Position numbers and translations under genes: made by a program. The notes under the pieces are model-generated. The model was not told where the DNA came from. It ran no database searches and saw only the letters and a program-made list of their open reading frames with translations. Below are positions 1 to 5,558 of a stretch of 5,558 nt of DNA, in pieces; position 1 is the first letter of the stretch, and each line of letters begins with the position of its first letter. This DNA is from Verrucomicrobiales bacterium (GTDB lineage Bacteria; Verrucomicrobiota; Verrucomicrobiia; Verrucomicrobiales; DEV007): assembly GCA_003232855.1 (NCBI GenBank), contig QIKC01000077.1, positions 1 through 5,558 of the forward strand, in the 5' to 3' direction.

Positions 1-29
1 TCGAGATCATCCGCGTCGCAGCAGGTGGC

Positions 30-77
30 TAGAATTTCGATTTCACATTGGCCAAAGCGTCGCTAAGTTAGAATTTC
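30..77 (+). promoter_or_regulatory. Leader of the first gene with a duplicated TAGAATTTC; possible promoter
   Basis: The nine bases TAGAATTTC occur twice in the same orientation, at 30-38 and 69-77, 39 bases apart. Each copy begins with TAGAAT, one mismatch from the sigma-70 -10 consensus TATAAT. The copy at 69 has TTGGCC at 48-53 upstream, but the spacer is only 15 bases, so the -35 match is poor. The repeat could be a promoter pair, a regulator half-site pair or chance. Only its existence is directly seen. Confidence 0.25.
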
Positions 78-81
78 CCGT

Positions 82-87
82 AGAGGA
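82..87 (+). promoter_or_regulatory. Ribosome binding site of the AI-2E-family gene
   Basis: AGAGGA lies four bases before the ATG at 92. It is the clearest Shine-Dalgarno-like sequence in the window and supports that start. The later forward genes have nothing comparable. Confidence 0.6.
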
Positions 88-91
88 CACG

Positions 92-1438
92 ATGGACGAG
101 CCAGAAGACAAACCAAAAAACGACAGCGCCAAAAAGCGGCGTAAGCCAGTGCCTTCGACCTTCCAAAAGCGCGTCCTATGGAGAGCGATCACCGGGGTCT
201 CCCTGTCGGTCGTCGCCCTGCTGGCAGTGGGGCTCATCGTCGTCTTGGGCAACACCCTCGGCTTCCTCCAACCGGTGCTCGTGCCGCTGGCCTTGGCCGG
301 CATCCTCGCCTACCTGCTCGACCCCGTAGTGCGGTGGACCCGCTCGAAACGCTTCTTCAACCGCGACCTCAGCCGCCTGCAGGCCATCGGCGTCGTGTTC
401 TTTCTCGCCGTCTCGGCGATCGCATTCCTCGGCATCTCGGTGTTCTTCCCGGCGACTCGCCAGCTCGGCGAAATTTTCGACCAACGCGCAGAGATCATCT
501 CCGGCATCAACCACTGGGCTCTCTCGGTCGAGCGCCAGTTCGGCATCGGCAGAAAAGCCACCCCGCCGGACACCAGCGATGAAACGGCGAGCGATGAAAC
601 GAAGCCGACAGCGGAAAAATCCCCACCGCCCGCCGTAGATCAGGTGGCGACCAGTGGCACCGACCCACCAGCCGCGACCAGCCACACTTGGGCAGAATTC
701 ATCAAATGGCTACGCAGCCCAGAGACCGGCCAAGCGGCACTCAAGTATGTCAGCTCCGCCGCCAGCGGCTTCTTCGGAGCCATCGGCTACATCGTCGGCT
801 TCTTCCTGGTACCGGTCTATCTCTTCTTCTTTCTCAAAGACTCGTCCAGCATCCGCAGCGGCTGGGCAAACTACGTCCCCCTGCGCAATTCGTGGCTAAA
901 GGACGAGGTGGTCAGCGTCGTCTCCGAAGTCAACGGCTACCTCATCGCCTACTTCCGTGGGCAAGTGCTAGTCAGCATCATCGACGGCGTCGTCACCGGC
1001 ATCATCCTCATGATGATGGGGCTGGACTACGCGGTGGTGATCGGGCTCGGTCTGGCAGTGCTCGGGGTGATCCCCTTCGTCGGATTCATCCTCACCGCAG
1101 TTCCCGCCGTATTAATCGCCGCAGCACAGTCCCACGACTCCGCCAACCCCTTGATGTACCCGCTCGCCGTGGCTCTGGTATTCATCGTCGTGCAGCAAGT
1201 GGACGGAATCTTCATCCAGCCGAAAATCGTCGGAAAAACGGTCGGTCTGCATCCCCTAACAGTGATCTTCTCGGTGCTGTTTTGGTCGCTACTAATCGGT
1301 GGCATCCTCGGCGCACTGCTGGCGGTACCACTCACCGCCGCCGTGAAAGTTCTGTTCCGTCGCTACATCTGGGAACAAAAAATCCGCCCCAATGTCGTCC
1401 TCGAAGACAGCGCCGCCCCGCCTCCGGCACCAGCCTGA
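92..1438 (+). CDS. AI-2E family transporter (PerM/TqsA-like membrane protein)
   Basis: This 448-residue polytopic inner-membrane protein belongs to the AI-2E/PerM family, whose members are linked to autoinducer-2 export or Na+/H+ antiport. The substrate cannot be read from sequence. A basic N-terminus (about 13-31) precedes hydrophobic spans near 34-54, 58-76 and 97-119. A soluble region follows (120-220), then spans near 225-247, 290-309, 313-345, 355-375 and 388-420. Family signatures include YFRGQ (286-290), an IPFVG stretch around 326-330, and QQVDGIFIQPKIVGKTVGLHP-type residues at 368-388, the conserved Q-P-K-G-L-H-P block. The length exceeds the usual 350-380 residues. The excess lies in a Pro/Thr/Ser/Glu-rich insert at 155-198 and a Pro/Ala-rich tail. 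The ATG at 92 has a good ribosome binding site. Family assignment is firm and the transported molecule is unknown. Confidence 0.93.
   Translation: MDEPEDKPKNDSAKKRRKPVPSTFQKRVLWRAITGVSLSVVALLAVGLIVVLGNTLGFLQPVLVPLALAGILAYLLDPVVRWTRSKRFFNRDLSRLQAIGVVFFLAVSAIAFLGISVFFPATRQLGEIFDQRAEIISGINHWALSVERQFGIGRKATPPDTSDETASDETKPTAEKSPPPAVDQVATSGTDPPAATSHTWAEFIKWLRSPETGQAALKYVSSAASGFFGAIGYIVGFFLVPVYLFFFLKDSSSIRSGWANYVPLRNSWLKDEVVSVVSEVNGYLIAYFRGQVLVSIIDGVVTGIILMMMGLDYAVVIGLGLAVLGVIPFVGFILTAVPAVLIAAAQSHDSANPLMYPLAVALVFIVVQQVDGIFIQPKIVGKTVGLHPLTVIFSVLFWSLLIGGILGALLAVPLTAAVKVLFRRYIWEQKIRPNVVLEDSAAPPPAPA
575..601 (+). repeat. In-frame tandem duplication (SDETA/SDETK) inside the AI-2E-family gene
   Basis: AGCGATGAAACG occurs at 575-586 and again at 590-601, a perfect 12-base match with a 15-base period. 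It encodes SDET-A-SDET-K in the low-complexity insert (residues about 162-171) between the third and fourth hydrophobic regions. The period is a multiple of three, so copy number can change without breaking the frame. Confidence 0.75.
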
Positions 1439-1474
1439 GCAAGTGGCACAACCGTCAATCCAAGCGGGCGGGCT

Positions 1475-2449
1475 ATGACGTTGCCAAAAAGCGATCTGCC
1501 CTTGCTCATGACCTTGTTCTTGTTAGTTATCGCCCTGATCCTCATAGGGCTATCAATCCCTCCCGCACTTCGCTCAAAATTGCGGAAACGCTCCTTTTCT
1601 TGGCGGCGTTTTTTCCTATCTCTAGCGCTTGTTGCAACTGGAATCCTGATCCCCCTGTACATCTTCGTGCTAAGCATGCTTCTTACACCGAGCTGGAAGG
1701 GGGAATGCGATCACGGTTGGCTCGACTGTTTCCATAGTGGAAAAATCGCGCTCACCCCGTTGGTGCTCTGGGCATGTGCCGCATTCTACGTTGCTCAGAT
1801 TCTAAAGCCGGATTCCAAACGGCGCGCCTGGGTCGATCTCGGCATCTTTGTCGGCGCTTCGGTCAGCGGCATTTGCTTCATCATTGGGTTGGTTATCCAT
1901 GACCTGAAAGATGAGGGGTCACTATGGCTCATCGTCCCATTTTGGGTGGCGGTTTGGTATTCGGCGCTATCCATCCGTGCCATCTCGGCATCTCGCCCCA
2001 GTCCAATAGACTATTTGATCACCATCCTCCTCTCTGCGCCGTTCTGGATAATCGGTGTATTAGGGAGTAAAAAACACTACCTCTCGCTACCGGAAGAACC
2101 TCCAGACTGCTTTGTAGTGACCGCAGCGCTTCGTGGACACGAATCACTCGTGGGACCTTTCGCAACAATCAAGCGACACGGTGCGTCGCGGGTCGCGAAT
2201 CGACAACTGCGAACTTTTTGGCAATTCGAGAGACTCTGGGCATCTAAATCTCCCCGCACCCACCGATCCTTCCGATGTTTTTACAATCGGTTTGGCCCGC
2301 AACTGGCGGCTCGAATCAAATCAAAGTTCGTAGCGGATTTGGCATACATTTTTCTCAAGCCATTTGAAGCGATCGCCGCACTACTCATCTACGCATCGCA
2401 TCGATCCCATCGCCTTCTCAGGCAGGACGAGAGGGAGTTACTGCCCTGA
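1475..2449 (+). CDS. Six-span membrane protein with a CFI-box-like C-terminal domain, function unknown
   Basis: This 324-residue protein has six probable membrane spans, near residues 10-30, 46-69, 90-110, 119-141, 148-168 and 177-197. A soluble tail follows. The loop after span 2 holds two cysteines (C78, C85) seven residues apart, a possible disulfide if the loop is outside the cytoplasm. The tail begins EEPPDCFVVTAALRGH (207-222) and continues with RQLRTFWQFERLW (243-255), SPRTHRSFRCFYNRFGPQLAARI (259-281) and a final hydrophobic segment to about 305. This order (Cys-aromatic-hydrophobic-x-T-A, then an FRD/FxxFE-like helix, then F/YY-x(3)-P-x-x-A-x-x-I) resembles the CFI-box C-terminal domain found on many uncharacterised membrane proteins. 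The DUF6688 family is a possible match from memory. Start: ATG 36 bases after the previous stop, with only a GGGCGGG stretch as ribosome site. GC is lower than in the neighbours. It is read as real because the hydrophobic pattern and tail motif are coherent. Confidence 0.75.
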   Translation: MTLPKSDLPLLMTLFLLVIALILIGLSIPPALRSKLRKRSFSWRRFFLSLALVATGILIPLYIFVLSMLLTPSWKGECDHGWLDCFHSGKIALTPLVLWACAAFYVAQILKPDSKRRAWVDLGIFVGASVSGICFIIGLVIHDLKDEGSLWLIVPFWVAVWYSALSIRAISASRPSPIDYLITILLSAPFWIIGVLGSKKHYLSLPEEPPDCFVVTAALRGHESLVGPFATIKRHGASRVANRQLRTFWQFERLWASKSPRTHRSFRCFYNRFGPQLAARIKSKFVADLAYIFLKPFEAIAALLIYASHRSHRLLRQDERELLP

Positions 2450-2671
2450 GCTTACGCATCATAATTCGAGACCTAACAATTACTCTAAATTCGGCTCGGC
2501 TCCAAAGGAGCGACCGACAGCAGCAAAACCACCGTGTTGCCGTCCCATCTCCCCTACCCCGCGTTTCTCTACCTTGATATCTGATCAAGCCGGGGTTTCA
2601 TGGAGACGCACCGCCGCCAGACAAAATGGCGAGCGCTTGACGCCATCCCGTGTAACCCGTCCTACTATCTG
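2450..2671. other. Non-coding gap before the MoxR-DUF58 operon
   Basis: These 222 bases contain no gene I can support. A short hairpin, GCTCC-AAA-GGAGC at 2499-2511, is flanked by CGG (2492-2494) and CCG (2514-2516). It has no T-run after it, so it is at best a weak terminator. A second inverted repeat, CTTGAT-ATCTG-ATCAAG at 2573-2589, could be an operator upstream of the MoxR gene or chance. I see no good -35/-10 pair. The promoter of the operon is expected here from its position only. Confidence 0.5.
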
Positions 2672-3652
2672 ATGCCAATCGACACCAACGAGATCACCGA
2701 AAAAGTCCAACAGGCCAGCACCTGGGTCGCGCCGCTGCGCGAGGAGATGGCGCGCGTCTTAGTCGGGCAAGACGCCCTGGTCGATCGCATGCTGATCGGC
2801 ATTCTGACTGGCGGCCACCTGCTGCTCGAAGGCGTGCCGGGACTCGCCAAGACGCTCACCGTCAACGCTCTGGCCGGATGCCTCGACGCCGATTTTCGCC
2901 GCCTCCAGTTCACCCCTGACCTCCTCCCCGCCGACGTCATCGGCACCTTGATCTACAACCCGCAGGACGGTGAGTTCTCGCCCAAACTCGGCCCCATCTT
3001 CGCCAACCTCGTGTTGGCAGACGAGATCAACCGCGCCCCGGCCAAGGTGCAAAGCGCGCTGCTGGAGGCGATGCAGGAACGGCAGGTAACCATCGGCGAT
3101 CAGACCTACCCGCTGCCCGACCCCTTCCTGGTGATGGCCACCCAGAACCCGCTCGACCAAGAGGGAACCTACCAACTTCCCGAAGCACAACTCGACCGCT
3201 TCCTGCTCAAGGTGTCGGTCGACTATCCGAGCCGTAGCGAGGAACGATCCATCCTCGACCTGATGGCCACCTCGGCGGCCAAGCCGCAGACCCGCCAAGT
3301 CACTGACCGCGAGACGGTCGCCGCCGCGCGTGCCACAGCCGACGGGATCTACATCGACGACAGTATTAAGGACTACATCGTTTCGTTAGTTTTCGCCACC
3401 CGTGAACCCGCCGCCGACCTCGCCCCGCTCATCCGTTGCGGCGCCTCGCCCCGCGCCACCATCAACTTGGCCTTGGCGGCGCGCTCCACAGCTTTCCTAG
3501 CCGGTCGGGGCTACGTCGTTCCCTCCGACGTCAAATCGATCGCCCCCGACGTACTGCGCCACCGGGTGCTGGTGACCTACGAGGCAGAGGCAGAGAACGT
3601 CGATTCCGACGCCATCGTCGAGACCATCCTCCGCTCCGTCCCAGTGCCCTAA
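2672..3652 (+). CDS. MoxR-family AAA+ ATPase
   Basis: This 326-residue soluble AAA+ ATPase of the MoxR family is thought to act as a chaperone-like motor on VWA/DUF58 partners in complex assembly or envelope and stress functions. From the ATG at 2672: VGQ (31-33); Walker A GVPGLAKT (54-61, K60); the MoxR-typical FTPDLLPADVIG (80-91); Walker B LVLADE (113-118, D117/E118) followed by INRAPAKVQSALLEAMQE; sensor 1 TQNP (N159); Arg finger in EAQLDRF (R176); sensor 2 in GASPRA (R261); then the C-terminal lid. All catalytic residues are present and the length is typical. An in-frame ATG at 2600 would add 24 residues (METHRRQ...) unlike any MoxR N-terminus, so 2672 is preferred. Neither start has a strong ribosome site. 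The DUF58 gene follows after 15 bases, which implies co-transcription. Confidence 0.95.
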   Translation: MPIDTNEITEKVQQASTWVAPLREEMARVLVGQDALVDRMLIGILTGGHLLLEGVPGLAKTLTVNALAGCLDADFRRLQFTPDLLPADVIGTLIYNPQDGEFSPKLGPIFANLVLADEINRAPAKVQSALLEAMQERQVTIGDQTYPLPDPFLVMATQNPLDQEGTYQLPEAQLDRFLLKVSVDYPSRSEERSILDLMATSAAKPQTRQVTDRETVAAARATADGIYIDDSIKDYIVSLVFATREPAADLAPLIRCGASPRATINLALAARSTAFLAGRGYVVPSDVKSIAPDVLRHRVLVTYEAEAENVDSDAIVETILRSVPVP

Positions 3653-3667
3653 CCCGCGCTCGAGACC

Positions 3668-4546
3668 ATGGACAGCCTCGCTGAAGTTCTCGCCGAAGTG
3701 CGCAAAATCGAAATCCGCGCCCGCGGCATGGTGCGCGAAGAATTCGGCGGCGATTACCAAAGCTCCTTCAAAGGTCAGGGAATCGATTTCCACGACTTGC
3801 GCGAGTATGCTCACGGCGACGAAATCCGCTCGATCGACTGGAACACCACCGCCCGCACCGGCGTTCCGCACGTGAAGCAATTTGTCGAAGAACGGGAACT
3901 GACGGTCTATCTGGCTATCGATATCAGCGCCTCGGGGAACTACGGCAGCCTGCGCCACAGCAAGCGACGCGTCGCCGCCAACGCCGCCGCCGTATTCGCT
4001 TTCAGCGCCGTCCAGAACGGTGACAAGGTCGGCCTCGTACTGTTCGGGGAAGGCGTCGAACTCTTCGTTCCGCCGCGCAAGGGCAGCGCCCATACCCTGC
4101 GCTTACTGCGCGAGATCCTGTTCAGGCAGCCCGCGACCCCCGGCAGCAATCCTTCGGCCGCCCTCGATCTCCTTCTCGACCGACATCACCGCCATGCCTT
4201 GGTGCTACTCGTCTCCGATTTCCTTTGCGATGATTTCAGCCGCTCGCTCGAAGTCGCCAGAAAAAAACACGACGTGGTCGCCGTGCAGATCGCCGATCCC
4301 GCCGAAACGCAGTTGCCGATGGCCGGCCGCGTTCGCCTCCTCGACCCCGAAACCGGTGCCCGCCGCGTGGTCGACACCTCCAACCCTGCAACCCGCGAAC
4401 TCTACCGCCAGCGGCAGCACGCCTGGGACGAATCGCTAGATGCCACCCTGCGCCGCGCCGGTGTCGATAAGATCAAACTCAGCACCGATCCCGACGCCTC
4501 GCTCGCCCCAGCCCTGCACGCGTTTTTCAAAAAACGCACGAAATAG
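3668..4546 (+). CDS. DUF58 domain protein (VWA-like partner of MoxR)
   Basis: This 292-residue soluble protein has no membrane span, so it is the short form of the DUF58 family. Conserved landmarks: the FKGQGIDFHDLREYAHGDEIRSIDW block (34-58), TAR (61-63), VKQFVEER (69-76), then the VWA-like metal site DISAS (85-89, MIDAS D85/S87/S89). VGLVLFGEGVELFVPPRKG (121-139) and LVLLVSDF (178-185, D184, probable later metal-site acidic residue) follow. The family is known as a partner of MoxR ATPases; its molecular role is poorly defined. The gene starts 15 bases after the MoxR stop and has no clear ribosome site, so translation may be coupled. No BatA/BatB VWA, TPR or BatD gene follows. Instead the gene meets a convergent gene 16 bases after its stop. 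Confidence 0.93.
   Translation: MDSLAEVLAEVRKIEIRARGMVREEFGGDYQSSFKGQGIDFHDLREYAHGDEIRSIDWNTTARTGVPHVKQFVEERELTVYLAIDISASGNYGSLRHSKRRVAANAAAVFAFSAVQNGDKVGLVLFGEGVELFVPPRKGSAHTLRLLREILFRQPATPGSNPSAALDLLLDRHHRHALVLLVSDFLCDDFSRSLEVARKKHDVVAVQIADPAETQLPMAGRVRLLDPETGARRVVDTSNPATRELYRQRQHAWDESLDATLRRAGVDKIKLSTDPDASLAPALHAFFKKRTK
4520..4537. repeat. Short A/T-core inverted repeat in the 3' end of the DUF58 gene
   Basis: GCGTTTTT (4520-4527) and AAAAACGC (4530-4537) are perfect inverse complements separated by CA. It encodes the DUF58 residues AFFKKR. Read leftward it supplies a T-run just past the junction hairpin, so it may help terminate the small convergent gene. It may also be simple codon coincidence (Phe-Phe-Lys-Lys). 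Confidence 0.35.
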
Positions 4547-4568
4547 CCGCCACCAGGCGGCGCTATTT
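4541..4568. terminator. Bidirectional hairpin at the convergent junction, containing both stop codons
   Basis: AAATAGC (4541-4547) pairs with GCTATTT (4562-4568), and CGCC (4548-4551) pairs with GGCG (4556-4559) around the loop ACCA. A two-base GC bulge lies at 4560-4561. The forward stop TAG (4544-4546) is in one arm and the reverse stop TAG (complement of 4563-4565) is in the other. Leftward transcripts meet six Ts (complement of 4529-4534) six bases beyond the stem. Rightward transcripts meet only TTT and then C-rich sequence. Termination is inferred from structure and position. Confidence 0.55.
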
Positions 4569-5021
4569 CCCCTCGAAAGCCGACCTGACCTCATCGGGCA
4601 CGTCGTCTGGAATATTGGAATTGGAAGATCCGCCGGTGGCGCCCGCAGCTGCCCCGCCGCCAACTGCCTCGCCGCTATCGCCATCACTCTGCACCTTATT
4701 TTGCGACTCTTTCATCTTCTTCTCCAGCTTCTCCTTGTCAAAATCCACATCGAGAGCGCCCGTGGTTATAAACGCCACCGCACCGGAAACGAACAGAAGC
4801 AGGAACGAAACAAGGCCGACATCGCTCTTCTTCGGACGAAAATGCGGGATGGGATGCCGCTTTGCGTAAAACACGATGACACAAAAAGACACCAACAAAC
4901 AGATGGCGAAGACGAAATAGAAGTAATCCGGTAATGCCATGGCGAGGAGGGGGAACGACCGATCAACGGCCTCCGGCAAGTTGATCCCGTCCCAGAGATT
5001 TTCAAGTATTTCCCCAACCAC
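4563..5021 (-). CDS. Small two-span membrane protein of unknown function
   Basis: I do not recognise this 152-residue protein. A GTG start at 5021 is the first possible one, because an in-frame TAG sits two codons upstream. It gives an amphipathic N-terminus (VGEILENLWDGINLPEAV), span 1 at about 33-52, a basic loop (KRHPIPHFRPKK, 54-65) and span 2 at about 69-87. Then come a charged helix (DFDKEKLEKKMKES, 93-106), a Gly/Ala/Ser-rich linker (114-135) and an acidic tail ending FEGK. The basic loop predicts both termini outside the cytoplasm by the positive-inside rule. An ATG at 4940 (M28) would give a 125-residue form. Neither start has a clear ribosome site. GC is lower than in the forward genes. 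It converges on the DUF58 gene with 16 bases between stops. The coherent span pattern supports it over the antisense frame. Confidence 0.7.
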   Translation of the reverse strand: MVGEILENLWDGINLPEAVDRSFPLLAMALPDYFYFVFAICLLVSFCVIVFYAKRHPIPHFRPKKSDVGLVSFLLLFVSGAVAFITTGALDVDFDKEKLEKKMKESQNKVQSDGDSGEAVGGGAAAGATGGSSNSNIPDDVPDEVRSAFEGK

Positions 5022-5137
5022 CCCCTAGAGCGCACATTCCGCACCCTTTTGGATAATGCGGAGCTTTCAATCGAGCTCCTACCGTTACTCCGCCGCTAGT
5101 GCTTCGCCAAATCTAAGCTGTCGGGTTGCGGAGAAGG
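5022..5137. other. Upstream region of the small leftward gene
   Basis: No gene is seen here. An inverted repeat, GGAGCT (5060-5065) and AGCTCC (5074-5079) with an eight-base spacer, lies about 40-60 bases before the GTG start. It could form a leader hairpin or be an operator. On the minus strand TTGAAA overlaps it, but no -10 lies at a proper spacing. The promoter is therefore not resolved. Confidence 0.3.
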
Positions 5138-5229
5138 AAACCGCAGATTACTCAGATGAACGCGAATTTGAAAAAAAAGGCGGCAAAAGCCTCCAATAAA
5201 TCGGTGTTAATCCGCGTAATCTGCGGTTT
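5138..5229. repeat. Imperfect inverted-repeat element (32-base arms)
   Basis: The arms 5138-5169 and 5198-5229 are inverse complements at 26 of 32 positions. The outer 13 are perfect (AAACCGCAGATTA against TAATCTGCGGTTT). The 28-base centre contains an eight-A run (5171-5178) and a small AGGC/GCCT stem (5178-5181 with 5189-5192). Each arm has internal repetition of a CAGAT-type unit. From general knowledge, similar sequences recur in intergenic regions of Verrucomicrobiota, Planctomycetota and others, where they give spurious peptides of the type PQITQMNAN...SVLIRVICG. It is probably a dispersed REP-like element between two leftward genes. It could fold in RNA and act as a terminator or processing site. 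Copy number elsewhere cannot be seen from this window. Confidence 0.7.
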
Positions 5230-5294
5230 GATTTCAATCCGACACTTTAGGCTTGTCCGACCACTAGACCTTCGCTCAGATTGGCGGGCGGCGC

Positions 5295-5558
5295 TCAATC
5301 GATGTCGGAATCACCGTGATAGATGAGGTTTCCGTCCTCGAAATTCAGGTAGCGCAATACCTTCTTCTGCCGTCGCTCGCTAAGGCTGACCTTGTATTCG
5401 AAGTCCCCGAACGCTCCCTCCCCTGCGACACCTTCCGTCAGCAACTCGATCGCCTCCTCCTTGCTCGCCGCCGAGACAACCGATTGATCACCCGCCACCC
5501 GCGCATTCTCTGCAGTCGCCGCCAAAATCTTCGCCGCCCGCCGAGCAGAGGCCTCCGA
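5295..5558 (-). CDS. C-terminal end of an unrecognised protein (5' end outside the window)
   Basis: The frame is open from the window edge to a TGA at 5295-5297, giving the last 87 residues of a longer protein. It begins SEASARRAAKILAATAENAR. A TTG at 5525 could start a 76-residue form, but the coding-like sequence continues upstream to the edge, so truncation by the window is more likely. The visible part has an Ala/Glu/Arg-rich helical stretch, then EEAIELLTEGVAGEGAFGDF, then a strand-rich end (EYKVSLSERRQKKVLRYLNF) and the acidic terminus HGDSDID. No signal, membrane span or known motif is visible. Third codon positions are GC-rich, consistent with real coding. It runs in the same direction as the small membrane gene, separated by the inverted-repeat element. 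No function can be given. Confidence 0.55.
   Translation of the reverse strand, partial: SEASARRAAKILAATAENARVAGDQSVVSAASKEEAIELLTEGVAGEGAFGDFEYKVSLSERRQKKVLRYLNFEDGNLIYHGDSDID

Noticed and set aside
176..685. 169-residue antisense frame under the AI-2E-family gene
   Set aside because: It is low-complexity Arg/Gly/Glu-rich sequence with no motif, mirrored from a clear coding region.
688..1737. Long forward open frame overlapping the AI-2E-family gene
   Set aside because: The translation is Arg/His/Pro-rich with no domain. It lies in another frame of two well-supported membrane protein genes and is a GC-rich shadow.
2499..2511. GCTCC-AAA-GGAGC as a rho-independent terminator
   Set aside because: The stem is only five base pairs and no T-run follows. 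It is kept only as a note in the gap entry.
2759..3298. 179-residue antisense frame under the MoxR gene
   Set aside because: The opposite strand carries all AAA+ motifs in order. The antisense frame shows no coherent fold or signature.
3497..4093. 198-residue antisense frame across the MoxR-DUF58 junction
   Set aside because: It spans two strongly supported genes and has typical antisense composition (Val/Gly/Asp/Ala-rich) without motifs.
4440..4934. 164-residue forward frame overlapping the small leftward gene
   Set aside because: Its hydrophobic stretch is a by-product of the opposite-strand spans, and its N-terminal part overlaps the DUF58 gene. The leftward frame has the more protein-like organisation.
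4944..4954. GAGGAGGGGGA as a ribosome binding site
   Set aside because: It lies on the plus strand, inside the leftward gene, with no supported forward gene after it.
5126..5326. 66-residue forward frame over the inverted repeat
   Set aside because: The peptide (KPQITQMNAN...SVLIRVICGL) is the familiar spurious translation of this repeat type, starts at a TTG and has no ribosome site.

Overview
The window is a stretch of ordinary, fairly GC-rich bacterial chromosome. It carries four forward genes, then two leftward genes, with short gaps between them. I see no rRNA, tRNA, CRISPR array, transposase, integrase or phage gene. Sampled 60-base lines give about 68% GC in the first gene and 67% in the MoxR gene. 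The second gene gives 50-53% and the small leftward membrane gene 40-55%. The forward genes have weak or absent Shine-Dalgarno sequences apart from the first. The protein families, plus a dispersed-type inverted repeat near the right end, suggest a Verrucomicrobiota/PVC-type bacterium. That assignment is an inference, because no marker gene is present.

Layout. Positions 1-91 are a leader with a 9-base direct repeat and a good ribosome binding site. Positions 92-1438 encode an AI-2E/PerM-family polytopic membrane protein with an unusual Pro/Thr/Glu-rich insert. Positions 1475-2449 encode a six-span membrane protein of unknown function whose soluble tail resembles the CFI-box C-terminal domain. 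Positions 2450-2671 are a 222-base gap with only weak hairpins. Positions 2672-3652 (MoxR-family AAA+ ATPase) and 3668-4546 (DUF58 protein with a VWA-like MIDAS motif) form a tight two-gene operon. The DUF58 gene converges on a small two-span membrane protein gene (4563-5021, minus). A compact hairpin at the junction contains both stop codons. Positions 5022-5294 are non-coding and hold a 92-base inverted repeat. Positions 5295-5558 are the 3' end of an unrecognised leftward gene that runs off the window.

How the genes work together. The only functional partnership the sequence supports is MoxR with DUF58, an AAA+ chaperone-like ATPase and its VWA-type partner. The usual BatA/BatB, TPR and BatD neighbours are absent downstream. 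The AI-2E-family and CFI-box-like genes lie 36 bases apart and may be co-transcribed, but nothing ties their functions together. I found no convincing undescribed multi-gene system. The items most worth following up are the CFI-box-like membrane protein, the inverted-repeat element, the stop-codon-sharing hairpin and the orphan two-span protein.
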